Assembly: GCF_002250655.1 (NCBI RefSeq)
Contig: NZ_NOZR01000005.1
Span: 62,001-126,000, forward strand
Source of the DNA: Mycolicibacterium sphagni
Lineage (GTDB): Bacteria; Actinomycetota; Actinomycetes; Mycobacteriales; Mycobacteriaceae
Reading direction: 5' to 3'
Length of the DNA stretch: 64,000 nt
Under the pieces are notes generated by a model. The model ran no database searches and was not told where the DNA came from. It saw only the letters and a list, made by a program, of their open reading frames with translations. The translations under genes and the position numbers were made by a program. Of the stretch, positions 25,243 through 33,592 are shown one piece after another (the first letter of the stretch is position 1; the number at the start of each line of letters is the position of its first letter).

Positions 25243-26968
25243 ATTCGCGGTGTGGGCGCCCGAGCCCAAGCGGGTGCGTGTCGACGTCGAGGGGCGGCTG
25301 CACGAGATGACGGCCGACGACGCGGGCTGGTGGCGCGCCGCCGTGGACTGCGCGCCCAACGCCCGGTACGGCTTTGTCCTGGACGACGATCCGGCGGTGC
25401 TGCCCGACCCCCGATCGGCTCGCCAGCCTGACGGCGTGCACGCGCGGTCCCAACTCTGGGATGCCTCGGCGGTGCCGTGGGCGGATGACCAGTGGGCGGG
25501 CCGCTCGATCGAGGGCGCGGTGATCTACGAACTGCACACCGGAACGTTCACCGCGGAAGGCACGTTCGAGTCCGCCATCGAGAAGCTCGACTACCTGGTG
25601 GATCTCGGTGTCGACTTCGTCGAGCTGATGCCTGTCAACGCCTTCAACGGCACCTACGGCTGGGGGTACGACGGGGTGCTGTGGTACGCCGTGCACGAAC
25701 CCTACGGCGGCCCTGATGGTTTGGTCCGGCTGATCGAGGCCTGCCACAATCGAGGTCTCGGGGTGCTGATCGATGCCGTGTTCAACCACTTCGGGCCGTC
25801 GGGCAACTATCTGCCGAAGTTCGGGCCCTACCTGTCGTCGGTGAGTAATCCGTGGGGCGAAGGCGTCAACCTGGCCGGGCCGCAAGCCGACGAGGTGCGC
25901 CGCTACATCATCGAGTGCGCACTGCGCTGGATGCGCGATTTCCACGCCGACGGCCTGCGGCTGGACGCCGTCCACGCTCTCGTCGACAACACCGCGATCA
26001 ACATCCTCGAGGAACTGGCCGCCGAAACCGATGCGCTGTCCGCGGCGGCGGGGCGGCCGCTGTCGCTGATCGCCGAGAGCGACCTCAACGATCCACGGCT
26101 CATCACACCCCGCGACCGCGGCGGCTACGGGCTGACCGCACAGTGGGACGACGACATCCATCACGCCATCCACACCGCGGTGTCCGGCGAACATCAAGGC
26201 TATTACGCCGATTTCGGCTCGATGGCGACGCTGGCAACCACGCTGCGAAATGGGTTCTTCCACGCCGGCACCTACTCGTCGTTCCGGCACCGCAGGCACG
26301 GTCGCCCGCTGGACAAGTCGGCGCTCCCGGCCACCAAGCTGGTGGCGTACACCTGCACCCACGATCAGGTCGGCAACCGTGCGCTCGGCGACCGGCCGTC
26401 ACAGAACCTGGACTACGGCCAGCTTGCCATCAAAGCCGCGCTCGCCCTCGGGTCGCCCTATACCGCAATGCTTTTCATGGGCGAGGAATGGGGTGCATCC
26501 ACGCCGTTCCAGTTTTTCAGTTCGCATCCCGAACCGGAACTCGCCAGAGCCACCGCCGAGGGCCGCAAGGCAGAGTTCGCCGACCACGGCTGGGATGCCG
26601 ACGACGTCCCCGATCCGCAAGACTCCCAGACGTTCCTGCGGTCCAAGCTCGACTGGGACGAGGTCGGCCAGGGCGAGCACGGCCGACTGCTGGCGTTCTA
26701 CCGCGCGTTGATCGCGCTGCGCGGCACCGAGCCGGACATGACCGACCCATGGCTGGCCGACCTGATCATCGACTACGACGAGGACGAGCGCTGGATCGTG
26801 ATGCGCCGCGGCCGTATTGCGATCGCCGCGAACCTCGGCCAGGCGCCGGTCACCGTGCCGGCCGGCGGCGACGTCGTGCTGGCTTGGGGTGAGCCGGCCG
26901 CCGAGTCGAGCCGGGCGACGCTACCCGCGCATTCCGTGGCGGTACTTCGGAGGTTTCCTGTCAAGTAA
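25235..26968 (+). CDS. treZ: Maltooligosyltrehalose trehalohydrolase
   Basis: A 577-residue GH13 hydrolase that cuts trehalose from maltooligosyltrehalose. The N-terminal beta domain (FAVWAPEPKRVRVDV) is followed by GH13 motifs DAVFNHFGPSGNY, DGLRLDAVHALVD (nucleophile near residue 244), SLIAESDLNDPR (acid near 281) and CTHDQVGNRALGDR. ATG 25235 overlaps the treY stop by 8 nt. It is the last gene of the trehalose unit; an iron box follows within 35 nt. Confidence 0.96.
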   Translation: MPEFAVWAPEPKRVRVDVEGRLHEMTADDAGWWRAAVDCAPNARYGFVLDDDPAVLPDPRSARQPDGVHARSQLWDASAVPWADDQWAGRSIEGAVIYELHTGTFTAEGTFESAIEKLDYLVDLGVDFVELMPVNAFNGTYGWGYDGVLWYAVHEPYGGPDGLVRLIEACHNRGLGVLIDAVFNHFGPSGNYLPKFGPYLSSVSNPWGEGVNLAGPQADEVRRYIIECALRWMRDFHADGLRLDAVHALVDNTAINILEELAAETDALSAAAGRPLSLIAESDLNDPRLITPRDRGGYGLTAQWDDDIHHAIHTAVSGEHQGYYADFGSMATLATTLRNGFFHAGTYSSFRHRRHGRPLDKSALPATKLVAYTCTHDQVGNRALGDRPSQNLDYGQLAIKAALALGSPYTAMLFMGEEWGASTPFQFFSSHPEPELARATAEGRKAEFADHGWDADDVPDPQDSQTFLRSKLDWDEVGQGEHGRLLAFYRALIALRGTEPDMTDPWLADLIIDYDEDERWIVMRRGRIAIAANLGQAPVTVPAGGDVVLAWGEPAAESSRATLPAHSVAVLRRFPVK

Positions 26969-27001
26969 CTGGGAATTTCGGGCAGAGATGGAAAGGCTGT
27001 C

Positions 27002-27020
27002 CTTAGTTAGCCTAGCCTCG
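27002..27020 (+). promoter_or_regulatory. IdeR-like iron box upstream of efeU
   Basis: The 19-mer CTTAGTTAGCCTAGCCTCG matches 12 of 19 positions of the IdeR/DtxR consensus and 11 of the 13 central ones. A -10 candidate TAGCCT (27008-27013) lies inside it, the usual layout for iron-dependent repression. It is 41 nt before the efeU start codon and is the only candidate site in the 93-nt treZ-efeU gap. Binding by IdeR is inferred. Confidence 0.6.
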
Positions 27021-27061
27021 CCGTAGCTCGGTTCTCTCCGGGCGTTCGGAGAGGAGTCGTT

Positions 27062-28663
27062 CTGCAGGGCATTTTCGTCGGGACATTTCTCATCGGTCTG
27101 CGCGAGGGCCTGGAAGCGACCCTGATCGTCAGCATCGTCGGCGCGTTCCTGAGACGGAACGGCCGCTCCATCCGTCCCATGATGGTGGGCGTCGGAGTCG
27201 CGGTCGGGTTGAGCATCGCCGTCGGCGTCGGCCTCGACGCGCTGTCCGCATCACTGCCGCAGCGCCAGCAGGAGATGCTCGAGACGGTGATCGGCGCGGT
27301 GGCCGTCGTCTTCGTCACCACGATGATCATCTGGATGAACCGCAACGCCCAGCACCTGAAGGGCGAACTGGAAAGCGAAGCCGCTCAGGCGATCAACACC
27401 GGCGGCTCGCTCGCCCTGGCGGTGATGGCATTCCTCGCAGTGCTCAAGGAGGGATTCGAGACCGCGGTCTTCCTGCTGGCTGCCGCGCAGGCAACGCATG
27501 AGAGCGGCTGGGCAGCATTGCTGGGTGCCCTCGCCGGCATCGCGGTCTCCATCGTCATCGGCATCGGTATCTACTTCGGCGGACTCAAACTCAACCTGGG
27601 CCGGTTCTTCCGGATCACCGGAGTGTTCCTGGTGTTCATCGCCGCGGGTCTGGTTCTCAGCGCATTGCGCACCGCCCACGAAGCCGGCTGGATCAACATC
27701 GGCCAGCAGCAGGTGTTCGATTTCTCCTCCTGGATGCCGGCCCGGTCGATGCTGGGCTCGCTGATCACCGGAATGTTCGGCATCCCCAGCGACCCCCGCC
27801 TCATCGAGGTCCTCGGCTGGCTGTTGTACGCGGTCCCGGTGTTGGTGGTGTTCCTCTGGCCGGCACGACTGGCCGCCTCCCCCATCGCCAGGCGCCGGCT
27901 ACTGGCCTGTACCGCGGCCGGATTGGCCAGTGCCGCGGCGATACTCGCAGTCGCCGTGCCCGCACAGCACACCCCGACGCCGGGGTTGACTCGCACCGTC
28001 GGCACCGCGGACGGTGGTAGCGCCAGCGTGTCGCTGCAGCTCGACCGCGACGCCGCAACGCTGACCGTGGGCAACGCGGCACCCATCCCCCTGTCCTCGG
28101 CGGGCACCGGCACCGTCGGCAGTCTCCAAACCCAACTGTGGCAGGCCAAAGCGCCCGCCGACCCCGGCGTCAACACCAGTCCGGTATCGCTGGGACAGCT
28201 GGCCACCCTGTCCGGCGGCAGACTGCCCGTCGGCTTGAGCCCCACCCGCACGCCGGGCCCATTCCAGGCCGACTGGACCGCAACAACTTCGTATTCCGTT
28301 GCTAGCTATGGTAATTCATTGATCAGCGCCCAGGCTCAAAGCAACCGTGTAGCCGTCCTGCAGGGCGGTGGGCTGGCCACGACCAAGACCGTCAGCCTCG
28401 GCGGCCTCGGCGGTGACTGGAGCACCGCCACGGCCGACGACACCGCGGCCGCCACGGCGCTGGGCCACCTCGCGGTCGACCGCGCCGAGAGCGCGCTGTG
28501 GCGGCTATGGCTCCCGATCCTGCTGGCGGCCGCTGCGGCCGCCACGGCCGTGCTCGCGCTGCGCGCGGACCGAAGCTCTCCCACAAAAGAAGACACAAAA
28601 GAAGAAAGGCACCACCACAACCATGACCCTGCCGCGCACCCAGACCAGATCCGCGCCTCGTAG
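27062..28663 (+). CDS. efeU: EfeU/FTR1-type iron permease, apparent CTG start
   Basis: A 533-residue iron permease of the EfeUOB system. The first FTR1 motif LREGLEA starts about 39 nt after the proposed start and the second is LKEGFETAVF, both in transmembrane helices. Seven helices span about residues 5-280. An extracytoplasmic domain of roughly 200 residues follows, then a final helix and a His-rich tail (ERHHHNHD). No ATG, GTG or TTG occurs in frame between the stop at 27008 and ATG 27179, and starting at 27179 would delete helix 1 and REGLE. CTG 27062 has GAGGAG 5 nt upstream and is the best start. The 3' end overlaps efeO by 41 nt. Confidence 0.88.
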   Translation: MQGIFVGTFLIGLREGLEATLIVSIVGAFLRRNGRSIRPMMVGVGVAVGLSIAVGVGLDALSASLPQRQQEMLETVIGAVAVVFVTTMIIWMNRNAQHLKGELESEAAQAINTGGSLALAVMAFLAVLKEGFETAVFLLAAAQATHESGWAALLGALAGIAVSIVIGIGIYFGGLKLNLGRFFRITGVFLVFIAAGLVLSALRTAHEAGWINIGQQQVFDFSSWMPARSMLGSLITGMFGIPSDPRLIEVLGWLLYAVPVLVVFLWPARLAASPIARRRLLACTAAGLASAAAILAVAVPAQHTPTPGLTRTVGTADGGSASVSLQLDRDAATLTVGNAAPIPLSSAGTGTVGSLQTQLWQAKAPADPGVNTSPVSLGQLATLSGGRLPVGLSPTRTPGPFQADWTATTSYSVASYGNSLISAQAQSNRVAVLQGGGLATTKTVSLGGLGGDWSTATADDTAAATALGHLAVDRAESALWRLWLPILLAAAAAATAVLALRADRSSPTKEDTKEERHHHNHDPAAHPDQIRAS

Positions 28664-29906
28664 CCTGGCACTCTGCGCCCCCGCTCTCGTGGCGGCCGCC
28701 ACGCTGAGCCTGTCCGGTTGCGGCTCACACAGCAACACCGCCACCAGCAGCGCCAGCAGTGCACCGGCGAGCAGCAGCGCCAACGGCATCAAGACTGTCA
28801 ACGTGACACTGGCCAACGAATCCGGCAAGGACACCTGCACACTCGACACCAAGAGCGTCCCGGCCGGTCCGGTGACGTTCACCGTGACCAACAAGAGTGC
28901 GGCGGGAATCACCGAGATGGAGTTGCTGCAGGATCAGCGCATCGTCGGCGAGAAGGAGAATCTGGCGCCGGGCTTGGACCCGGTGTCGTTCACGGCCACC
29001 CTCGACGGCGGCGCCTACAAGGTGTACTGCCCCGGCGCCGCTTCCGAATACGTCGATCTCACCGTGACCGGACAGGCGCCGGCCGCCCCCACCGGAACCG
29101 TGCAGACGATCCTGGCCGACGGCACCAAGGCCTACGCCGCCTACGTCGTCGACCAGGTCAACCAACTCAACACCGCCGTCAAGGCGCTCGACGCAGCGGT
29201 TCAGTCGGGCAATGTGGAGCAGGCCAAGCAGGCCTACGCCAAGGCCCGCCCGTTCTACGAACGCGCTGAGTCCAGCGTCGAAGGGTTCGTGCTGCCGGGA
29301 TTCGCCGTCGATGACAACGCCGGCAACCTCGACTACCTGATCGACATGCGCGAATCCACCCCGGTGGACGCCAAGGTCGGCTGGAAGGGATTCCACGCCA
29401 TCGAGCGAGACCTCTGGCAGGGCGGTGATAATAAGACTGGGGCTATTACGCCCGCGACCAAGGCGCTGAGCACCGAACTGGTGGCCAACGTCGGCAAGCT
29501 CGACAACATCGTCCCGACCCTGCAGTACAAGCCGGAGGACCTGGCCAACGGTGCGGCGGACCTCATCGAGGAAGTCCAGAACACCAAGATCACCGGTGAG
29601 GAAGAGGCCTTCAGCCACATCGATCTGGTCGATTTCGCCGGCAATGTCGAAGGCGCGCAGCAGGCCTACGCGGCGCTGCGGCCCGGGCTGGAGAAGATCG
29701 ACCCGGCTCTGGTGACCCAGCTGGACCAGCAGTTCCAGGCCGTGCTGACCACGCTCGACGGTTACCGGGACCCGTCGGCTCCCGGCGGCTTCAAGCTGTG
29801 GACGCCGCAACTGCAGGCCACCGATGCACCGAAGCTGACTGCGGTGATCCAGCCGCTGCACGAGAGCCTCTCGACGGTCGCACAGAAGGTGGTGTCAGCG
29901 GGCTGA
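28623..29906 (+). CDS. efeO: EfeO iron-binding lipoprotein (cupredoxin plus M75 domain)
   Basis: A 427-residue exported protein. Residues 1-35 form a lipoprotein signal ending in the lipobox LSLSGC. A cupredoxin-like domain follows (about 55-150, VNVTLANESGKDTCTLDTKS to YKVYCPGAASEYVDL), then an M75 peptidase-type domain with the metal motif HAIE in GWKGFHAIERDLW. EfeO captures ferrous or ferric iron and passes it to EfeU. ATG 28623 lies within the last codons of efeU. Bases 29427-29450, just after the HAIE helix, form a short run of AT-rich, rare-looking codons. Confidence 0.94.
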   Translation: MTLPRTQTRSAPRSLALCAPALVAAATLSLSGCGSHSNTATSSASSAPASSSANGIKTVNVTLANESGKDTCTLDTKSVPAGPVTFTVTNKSAAGITEMELLQDQRIVGEKENLAPGLDPVSFTATLDGGAYKVYCPGAASEYVDLTVTGQAPAAPTGTVQTILADGTKAYAAYVVDQVNQLNTAVKALDAAVQSGNVEQAKQAYAKARPFYERAESSVEGFVLPGFAVDDNAGNLDYLIDMRESTPVDAKVGWKGFHAIERDLWQGGDNKTGAITPATKALSTELVANVGKLDNIVPTLQYKPEDLANGAADLIEEVQNTKITGEEEAFSHIDLVDFAGNVEGAQQAYAALRPGLEKIDPALVTQLDQQFQAVLTTLDGYRDPSAPGGFKLWTPQLQATDAPKLTAVIQPLHESLSTVAQKVVSAG

Positions 29907-31159
29907 TGTCCGAGTCGGAGATATCACGCCGCGGCGTGCTGTCCAGTGCCCTGTGGGCCGGGATCGGCGGGGTCGCTGTGGGTGCGGCTACCGGCGGTGG
30001 CGCCGCGTGGGCGATGGCCGCGTCGACGCCGCCCAGTGACGACCAGATCGACCTGTCCAGGAGCTATCCGTTCTACGGGCAGAATCACCAGGGCGGGGTG
30101 GCCACCGAACCGCAACGCAACGCGGTCTACATGACGTTCCGGTTCGCCGACTCCGCCGACCGGCACGCCCTGCAGAGCCTGCTCGCTCGCTGGTCGGCGG
30201 CGGCAGCCGTGCTGCAGCAGGGCAAGCCGATCGGTTCGGTGCAGCCCGGCGTCGAAGTGCAGCCGCCCACCGACACGGGTGAAGCGTTCGGGCTCAGCCC
30301 GGCCAGCCTCACCATCACCGTGGGGCTTGGCCCGTCGGTGTTCGGGCCGCGCTTCGGGCTGGCGTCGAAAAAGCCCGCGTTGTTCAGCGAACTGCCCACG
30401 CTCAACGGCGATTTCCTGGATCCCCGGCTGACCGGTGGCGACTTGAGCGTGCAAGCCTGCGCCGACGACCCGCAAGTCTGCTACCACGCTGTGCGCAATC
30501 TGGCCCGGCTGGGTCGCAGCATCGTTTCTCCGCACTGGGCGGTTCTGGGATTCGGCCGCGCCTCAGCAGGACCGGGCCAGAGCACTCCGCGAAACCTGTT
30601 GGGGTTCAAAGACGGAACCCGCAACATCAGCTCGCCCGCCGACTACGACCGGTTTGTCTGGATCAAAGGCGGCGATCAACCCTGGCTGGAGGGCGGCACC
30701 TACCAGGTGGCACGCAAAATCCGCCAGCTGTTGGAGACCTGGGACAGCGACCGGGTCGGCAACCAGCAGCAGATCATCGGACGGCACAAGGAATCCGGCG
30801 CCCCGCTGACCGGCTCAGCCGAATTCGACACCCCTGATTTCGGCGCCAAGAGCGGTGCCGGCGATCCGGTCATCGACCCGTTGTCCCATGTCGCGCTGGC
30901 CGCGCACGAGAACAACGGCGGCATCATGATCCGCCGGCGTTCCTACAACTACACCGACGGGCTCGACCCCACCGGCCAGCTCAACGCCGGACTGCTGTTC
31001 ATCTCCTACCAGAACGATCCGCGGCACTTCATCGACATCCAAAACCGGCTTGGCGCACACGATTTACTCAACGAGTACATCCGCCACATCGGCTCGGCGA
31101 TCTTCGCGGTGCCGCCTGCCCCCGAAGAGGGGCACTACCTGGCGCAGGGACTGTTCTAG
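29906..31159 (+). CDS. efeB: EfeB Dyp-type heme peroxidase, Tat-exported
   Basis: A 417-residue dye-decolorising-type peroxidase of the EfeUOB system. It has a Tat signal (SRRGVLSSALWAGIGG), a ferredoxin-like fold with the GXXDG motif in LLGFKDGTRN, and the C-terminal heme ligand region DPLSHVALAAHENNGG with IRRRSYNYTDG. It oxidises ferrous iron or acts on heme in the envelope. Its ATG overlaps the efeO stop (TGATG) and its TAG shares CTAG with the convergent ilvA stop. Confidence 0.95.
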   Translation: MSESEISRRGVLSSALWAGIGGVAVGAATGGGAAWAMAASTPPSDDQIDLSRSYPFYGQNHQGGVATEPQRNAVYMTFRFADSADRHALQSLLARWSAAAAVLQQGKPIGSVQPGVEVQPPTDTGEAFGLSPASLTITVGLGPSVFGPRFGLASKKPALFSELPTLNGDFLDPRLTGGDLSVQACADDPQVCYHAVRNLARLGRSIVSPHWAVLGFGRASAGPGQSTPRNLLGFKDGTRNISSPADYDRFVWIKGGDQPWLEGGTYQVARKIRQLLETWDSDRVGNQQQIIGRHKESGAPLTGSAEFDTPDFGAKSGAGDPVIDPLSHVALAAHENNGGIMIRRRSYNYTDGLDPTGQLNAGLLFISYQNDPRHFIDIQNRLGAHDLLNEYIRHIGSAIFAVPPAPEEGHYLAQGLF

Positions 31160-32448
31160 GTCAGATACCGGTAGGCCGGCGAGCCGGGCTCCAACGCCTC
31201 GACATGAAGGCCCGAGGCTGCCATCCGAGCCAGCAGCCCCTCGAGGCCGGTGGCTGCGCCGAGTTCGACACCCACCAGCGCAGCACCGGTTTCGCGGTTG
31301 TTGCGCTTGACGTATTCGAACAGCGTGATGTCGTCATTGGGCCCGAGCACCTCGTCGAGAAACCGGCGCAGCGCGCCGGGCTCCTGCGGGAAGTCGACCA
31401 GGAAATAGTGCTTGAGACCCAGGTGGACCAGGGAGCGCTCGAGCACCTCGCCGTAGCGCGACACATCGTTGTTGCCACCGGAGATCAGACACACCACCGT
31501 CGCTCCCGGTTCGACGCCGGCTTCCAGCAGTCCGGCGACGGACAGCGCCCCAGCGGGCTCGGCGATGATGCCCTCGTTCTGGTACAGGTCGAGCATCGCG
31601 CTGCAGACCGCACCCTCGTCGACGGTCGTGACCGAGACCATGTCCCCTGCCGCGGCCAGCGCCCGATACGGCAGCGCACCGATCTGCCTGACCGCAGCGC
31701 CGTCGACGAACTGGTCGACGTTCTCGATCGCGACCGGTCCGCCGGCGGCCAGCGCCGCGATCATCGACGCCGCGCCGGCCGGTTCGACGCCAAGGATCGC
31801 GGTATTCGTCGTCCGCTCGGCCAGATACGTGGTGATCCCGGAGATACAACCGCCGCCGCCGACCGGGACGACCACCAGGTCCGGCTCGGTGTCGAGCTGC
31901 TCGAGGATCTCAACGGCGATGGTGCCCTGCCCGGCCATGGTCCGCAGATCATCGAACGGTGGAACCAGCGTGGCGCCGGTGCGGGCGACGTCGTCGAGTG
32001 CGGCATCGGCGGCCAGGTCGTAGGTGGACCCGCCGACGATCAGCTCGATGAATTCACCGCCGTGATAGCGGATGCGGTCACGCTTCTGCTTGGGGGTCTT
32101 GGCCGGCACGTACACCCGGCCGTGCACTCCCATCGAGCGGCAGGCCAGCGCAAACCCCTGCGCATGGTTACCGGCCGACGAGCACACCACCCCGGCGGAC
32201 AATTCGTCGGCGGAAAGCTGCTTGAGCAGGTTGTACGCGCCGCGGATCTTGTAGGACCGCACACTCTGCAGGTCCTCACGCTTGAGGAACACCTCGGCGC
32301 CGGTGGCCTGCGAGAGCCGGTCGCTGTACTGGAGCGGGCTCTGGCTGACCACATCCGAAATTCGCCGGGCAGCCTCATCGATGTCAGCCGCCGAGATGGG
32401 GGTGGTCAGCGGCGTCCTTCGAGAATCCTGGCTCAGTTCGGCGGACAC
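31156..32448 (-). CDS. ilvA: Threonine ammonia-lyase (threonine dehydratase)
   Basis: A 430-residue PLP enzyme that deaminates threonine to 2-oxobutanoate, the first step to isoleucine. The PLP lysine is in VRSYKIRGAYN, with CSSAGNHAQGFA and PVGGGGCISG forming the cofactor pocket. A short ACT-like C-terminal domain (KHYFLVDFPQEPGALRRFLDEV) marks the shorter IlvA type. Start is GTG 32448. It lies 29 nt downstream of the Ddn-like gene and may be read from the nitrate-operon transcript. Confidence 0.95.
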   Translation of the reverse strand: MSAELSQDSRRTPLTTPISAADIDEAARRISDVVSQSPLQYSDRLSQATGAEVFLKREDLQSVRSYKIRGAYNLLKQLSADELSAGVVCSSAGNHAQGFALACRSMGVHGRVYVPAKTPKQKRDRIRYHGGEFIELIVGGSTYDLAADAALDDVARTGATLVPPFDDLRTMAGQGTIAVEILEQLDTEPDLVVVPVGGGGCISGITTYLAERTTNTAILGVEPAGAASMIAALAAGGPVAIENVDQFVDGAAVRQIGALPYRALAAAGDMVSVTTVDEGAVCSAMLDLYQNEGIIAEPAGALSVAGLLEAGVEPGATVVCLISGGNNDVSRYGEVLERSLVHLGLKHYFLVDFPQEPGALRRFLDEVLGPNDDITLFEYVKRNNRETGAALVGVELGAATGLEGLLARMAASGLHVEALEPGSPAYRYLT

Positions 32449-32477
32449 CGATCAATGGTGCCACCGCGAGGGCCGAA

Positions 32478-32915
32478 TCAGTGAATCGGGGTGAGCACGA
32501 ACACCGGGATCTGGCGGTCGGTTTTCTGCTGGTATTCGGCGTAGTCGGGCCAGGCCTCGACCGCGCGCTCCCACCAGGTGGCCTTCTCGTCGCCGAAGAC
32601 CTCGCGGGCCTCGTACTCGCCGTTGACCGCGCCGTCCTGCAGTTCTACCCGCGGATGGGCCTTCACGTTGTAGTACCAGACCGGGTGCTTCGGCGCGCCG
32701 CCGAGCGAGGCCACCACGGCGTACTCGCCGCCGTGTTCGACCCGCATCAGCGGTGTCTTGCGAACCTTGCCGGTCTTGGCCCCGATGGTGGTCAGCAGGA
32801 TGACAGCCTTGCCCTTGAGCTCGGTGCCCTCGGTCCCACCCGACGACATGATCAGCTCGGCGTTCTCGCGCGCCCAGTCTGAGGTACTGGGTTCGTAATC
32901 TCCGGTCAGCGGCAT
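32478..32915 (-). CDS. F420-dependent nitroreductase family protein (Ddn/Rv1558-like)
   Basis: A 145-residue protein of the Ddn family, close to Rv1558. Signatures are [38 protein letters not shown] and [16 protein letters not shown], which bind the F420 phosphate chain and deazaflavin. It starts at ATG 32915, 5 nt after the cbiX-like stop. TACGCT sits 7 nt before the ATG, so it may also have its own leaderless promoter. Family members reduce quinones, nitroimidazoles and other redox substrates. ilvA follows, as in M. tuberculosis. Confidence 0.88.
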   Translation of the reverse strand: MPLTGDYEPSTSDWARENAELIMSSGGTEGTELKGKAVILLTTIGAKTGKVRKTPLMRVEHGGEYAVVASLGGAPKHPVWYYNVKAHPRVELQDGAVNGEYEAREVFGDEKATWWERAVEAWPDYAEYQQKTDRQIPVFVLTPIH

Positions 32916-32920
32916 GCTGC

Positions 32921-33592
32921 CTAGCGTATGCCGACCGGCGCGGTGAAGCGATGGGCCAGCAGCGCCACCAGATCGGGATGCGCCCCCAGCGGCTCGGTGA
33001 CGGCGTGCGCGCCGCAATGGCCGAGTTTGGTGTGGAACACCCCGGGTGCGAGCAGGTAGGAGGCGATGAACACCCGCCGCCTGGGATCGTTGACGCGAGC
33101 GACCACGTCGGCGACGCCTGGCGCGCCGGTCGCGACGAAACCCAGGTGCACTTCGCCAACCAGCTCGGCCAGCAGTTCGGCCGCGTGGACCAGTTCTGCG
33201 CGGGCCGCCGGATCCGACGAGCCGGCCGCAGCCATCACGACCGGATCACCAGGTGTCCAGCCGGCTTCGGCGAGCCGGCCGCGCATGATCTCGGCCAGGA
33301 TCGGGTCGGGCCCCAGCGCGGGCGTGATCGTCACGTCGGTGTGCCCGCTTTCGGCCACCCGGGCCGGCAGGTCGGCGTTGACGTGGTAGCCGGACGCGAG
33401 GAACGCGGGTACGACGACAACCGAGTTCGCCGTGTTCTCCAGCACCTCACGGGGATTGGGCCCGAGGACGTCGACGAAAGCGGTGCGCACGGTGCCGACA
33501 TGCCCGGCGACAGCTGAGGCGATCTCGGTGATGGTGGCCAGCCCCAAGGGGTTTCGGGTGCCGTGGGCGACCAGGATCAGTTCTGGTGTCAT
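32921..33592 (-). CDS. Sirohydrochlorin chelatase family protein (CbiX-like, Rv0259c-like)
   Basis: A 223-residue CbiX/SirB-type chelatase with two similar halves: [13 protein letters not shown] near the N-terminus (metal-ligand His) and [17 protein letters not shown] in the second half (second His). It would insert Fe2+ into sirohydrochlorin to make siroheme, the cofactor of the nearby nitrite reductase NirB. That is a good reason for its place at the end of this operon. ATG 33592 overlaps the nnaR stop by 4 nt. Confidence 0.86.
   Translation of the reverse strand: MTPELILVAHGTRNPLGLATITEIASAVAGHVGTVRTAFVDVLGPNPREVLENTANSVVVVPAFLASGYHVNADLPARVAESGHTDVTITPALGPDPILAEIMRGRLAEAGWTPGDPVVMAAAGSSDPAARAELVHAAELLAELVGEVHLGFVATGAPGVADVVARVNDPRRRVFIASYLLAPGVFHTKLGHCGAHAVTEPLGAHPDLVALLAHRFTAPVGIR

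Noticed and set aside
27179..28663. efeU starting at ATG 27179
   Set aside because: This start would remove helix 1 and the REGLE iron motif, which are encoded in frame immediately upstream behind a good ribosome-binding site.
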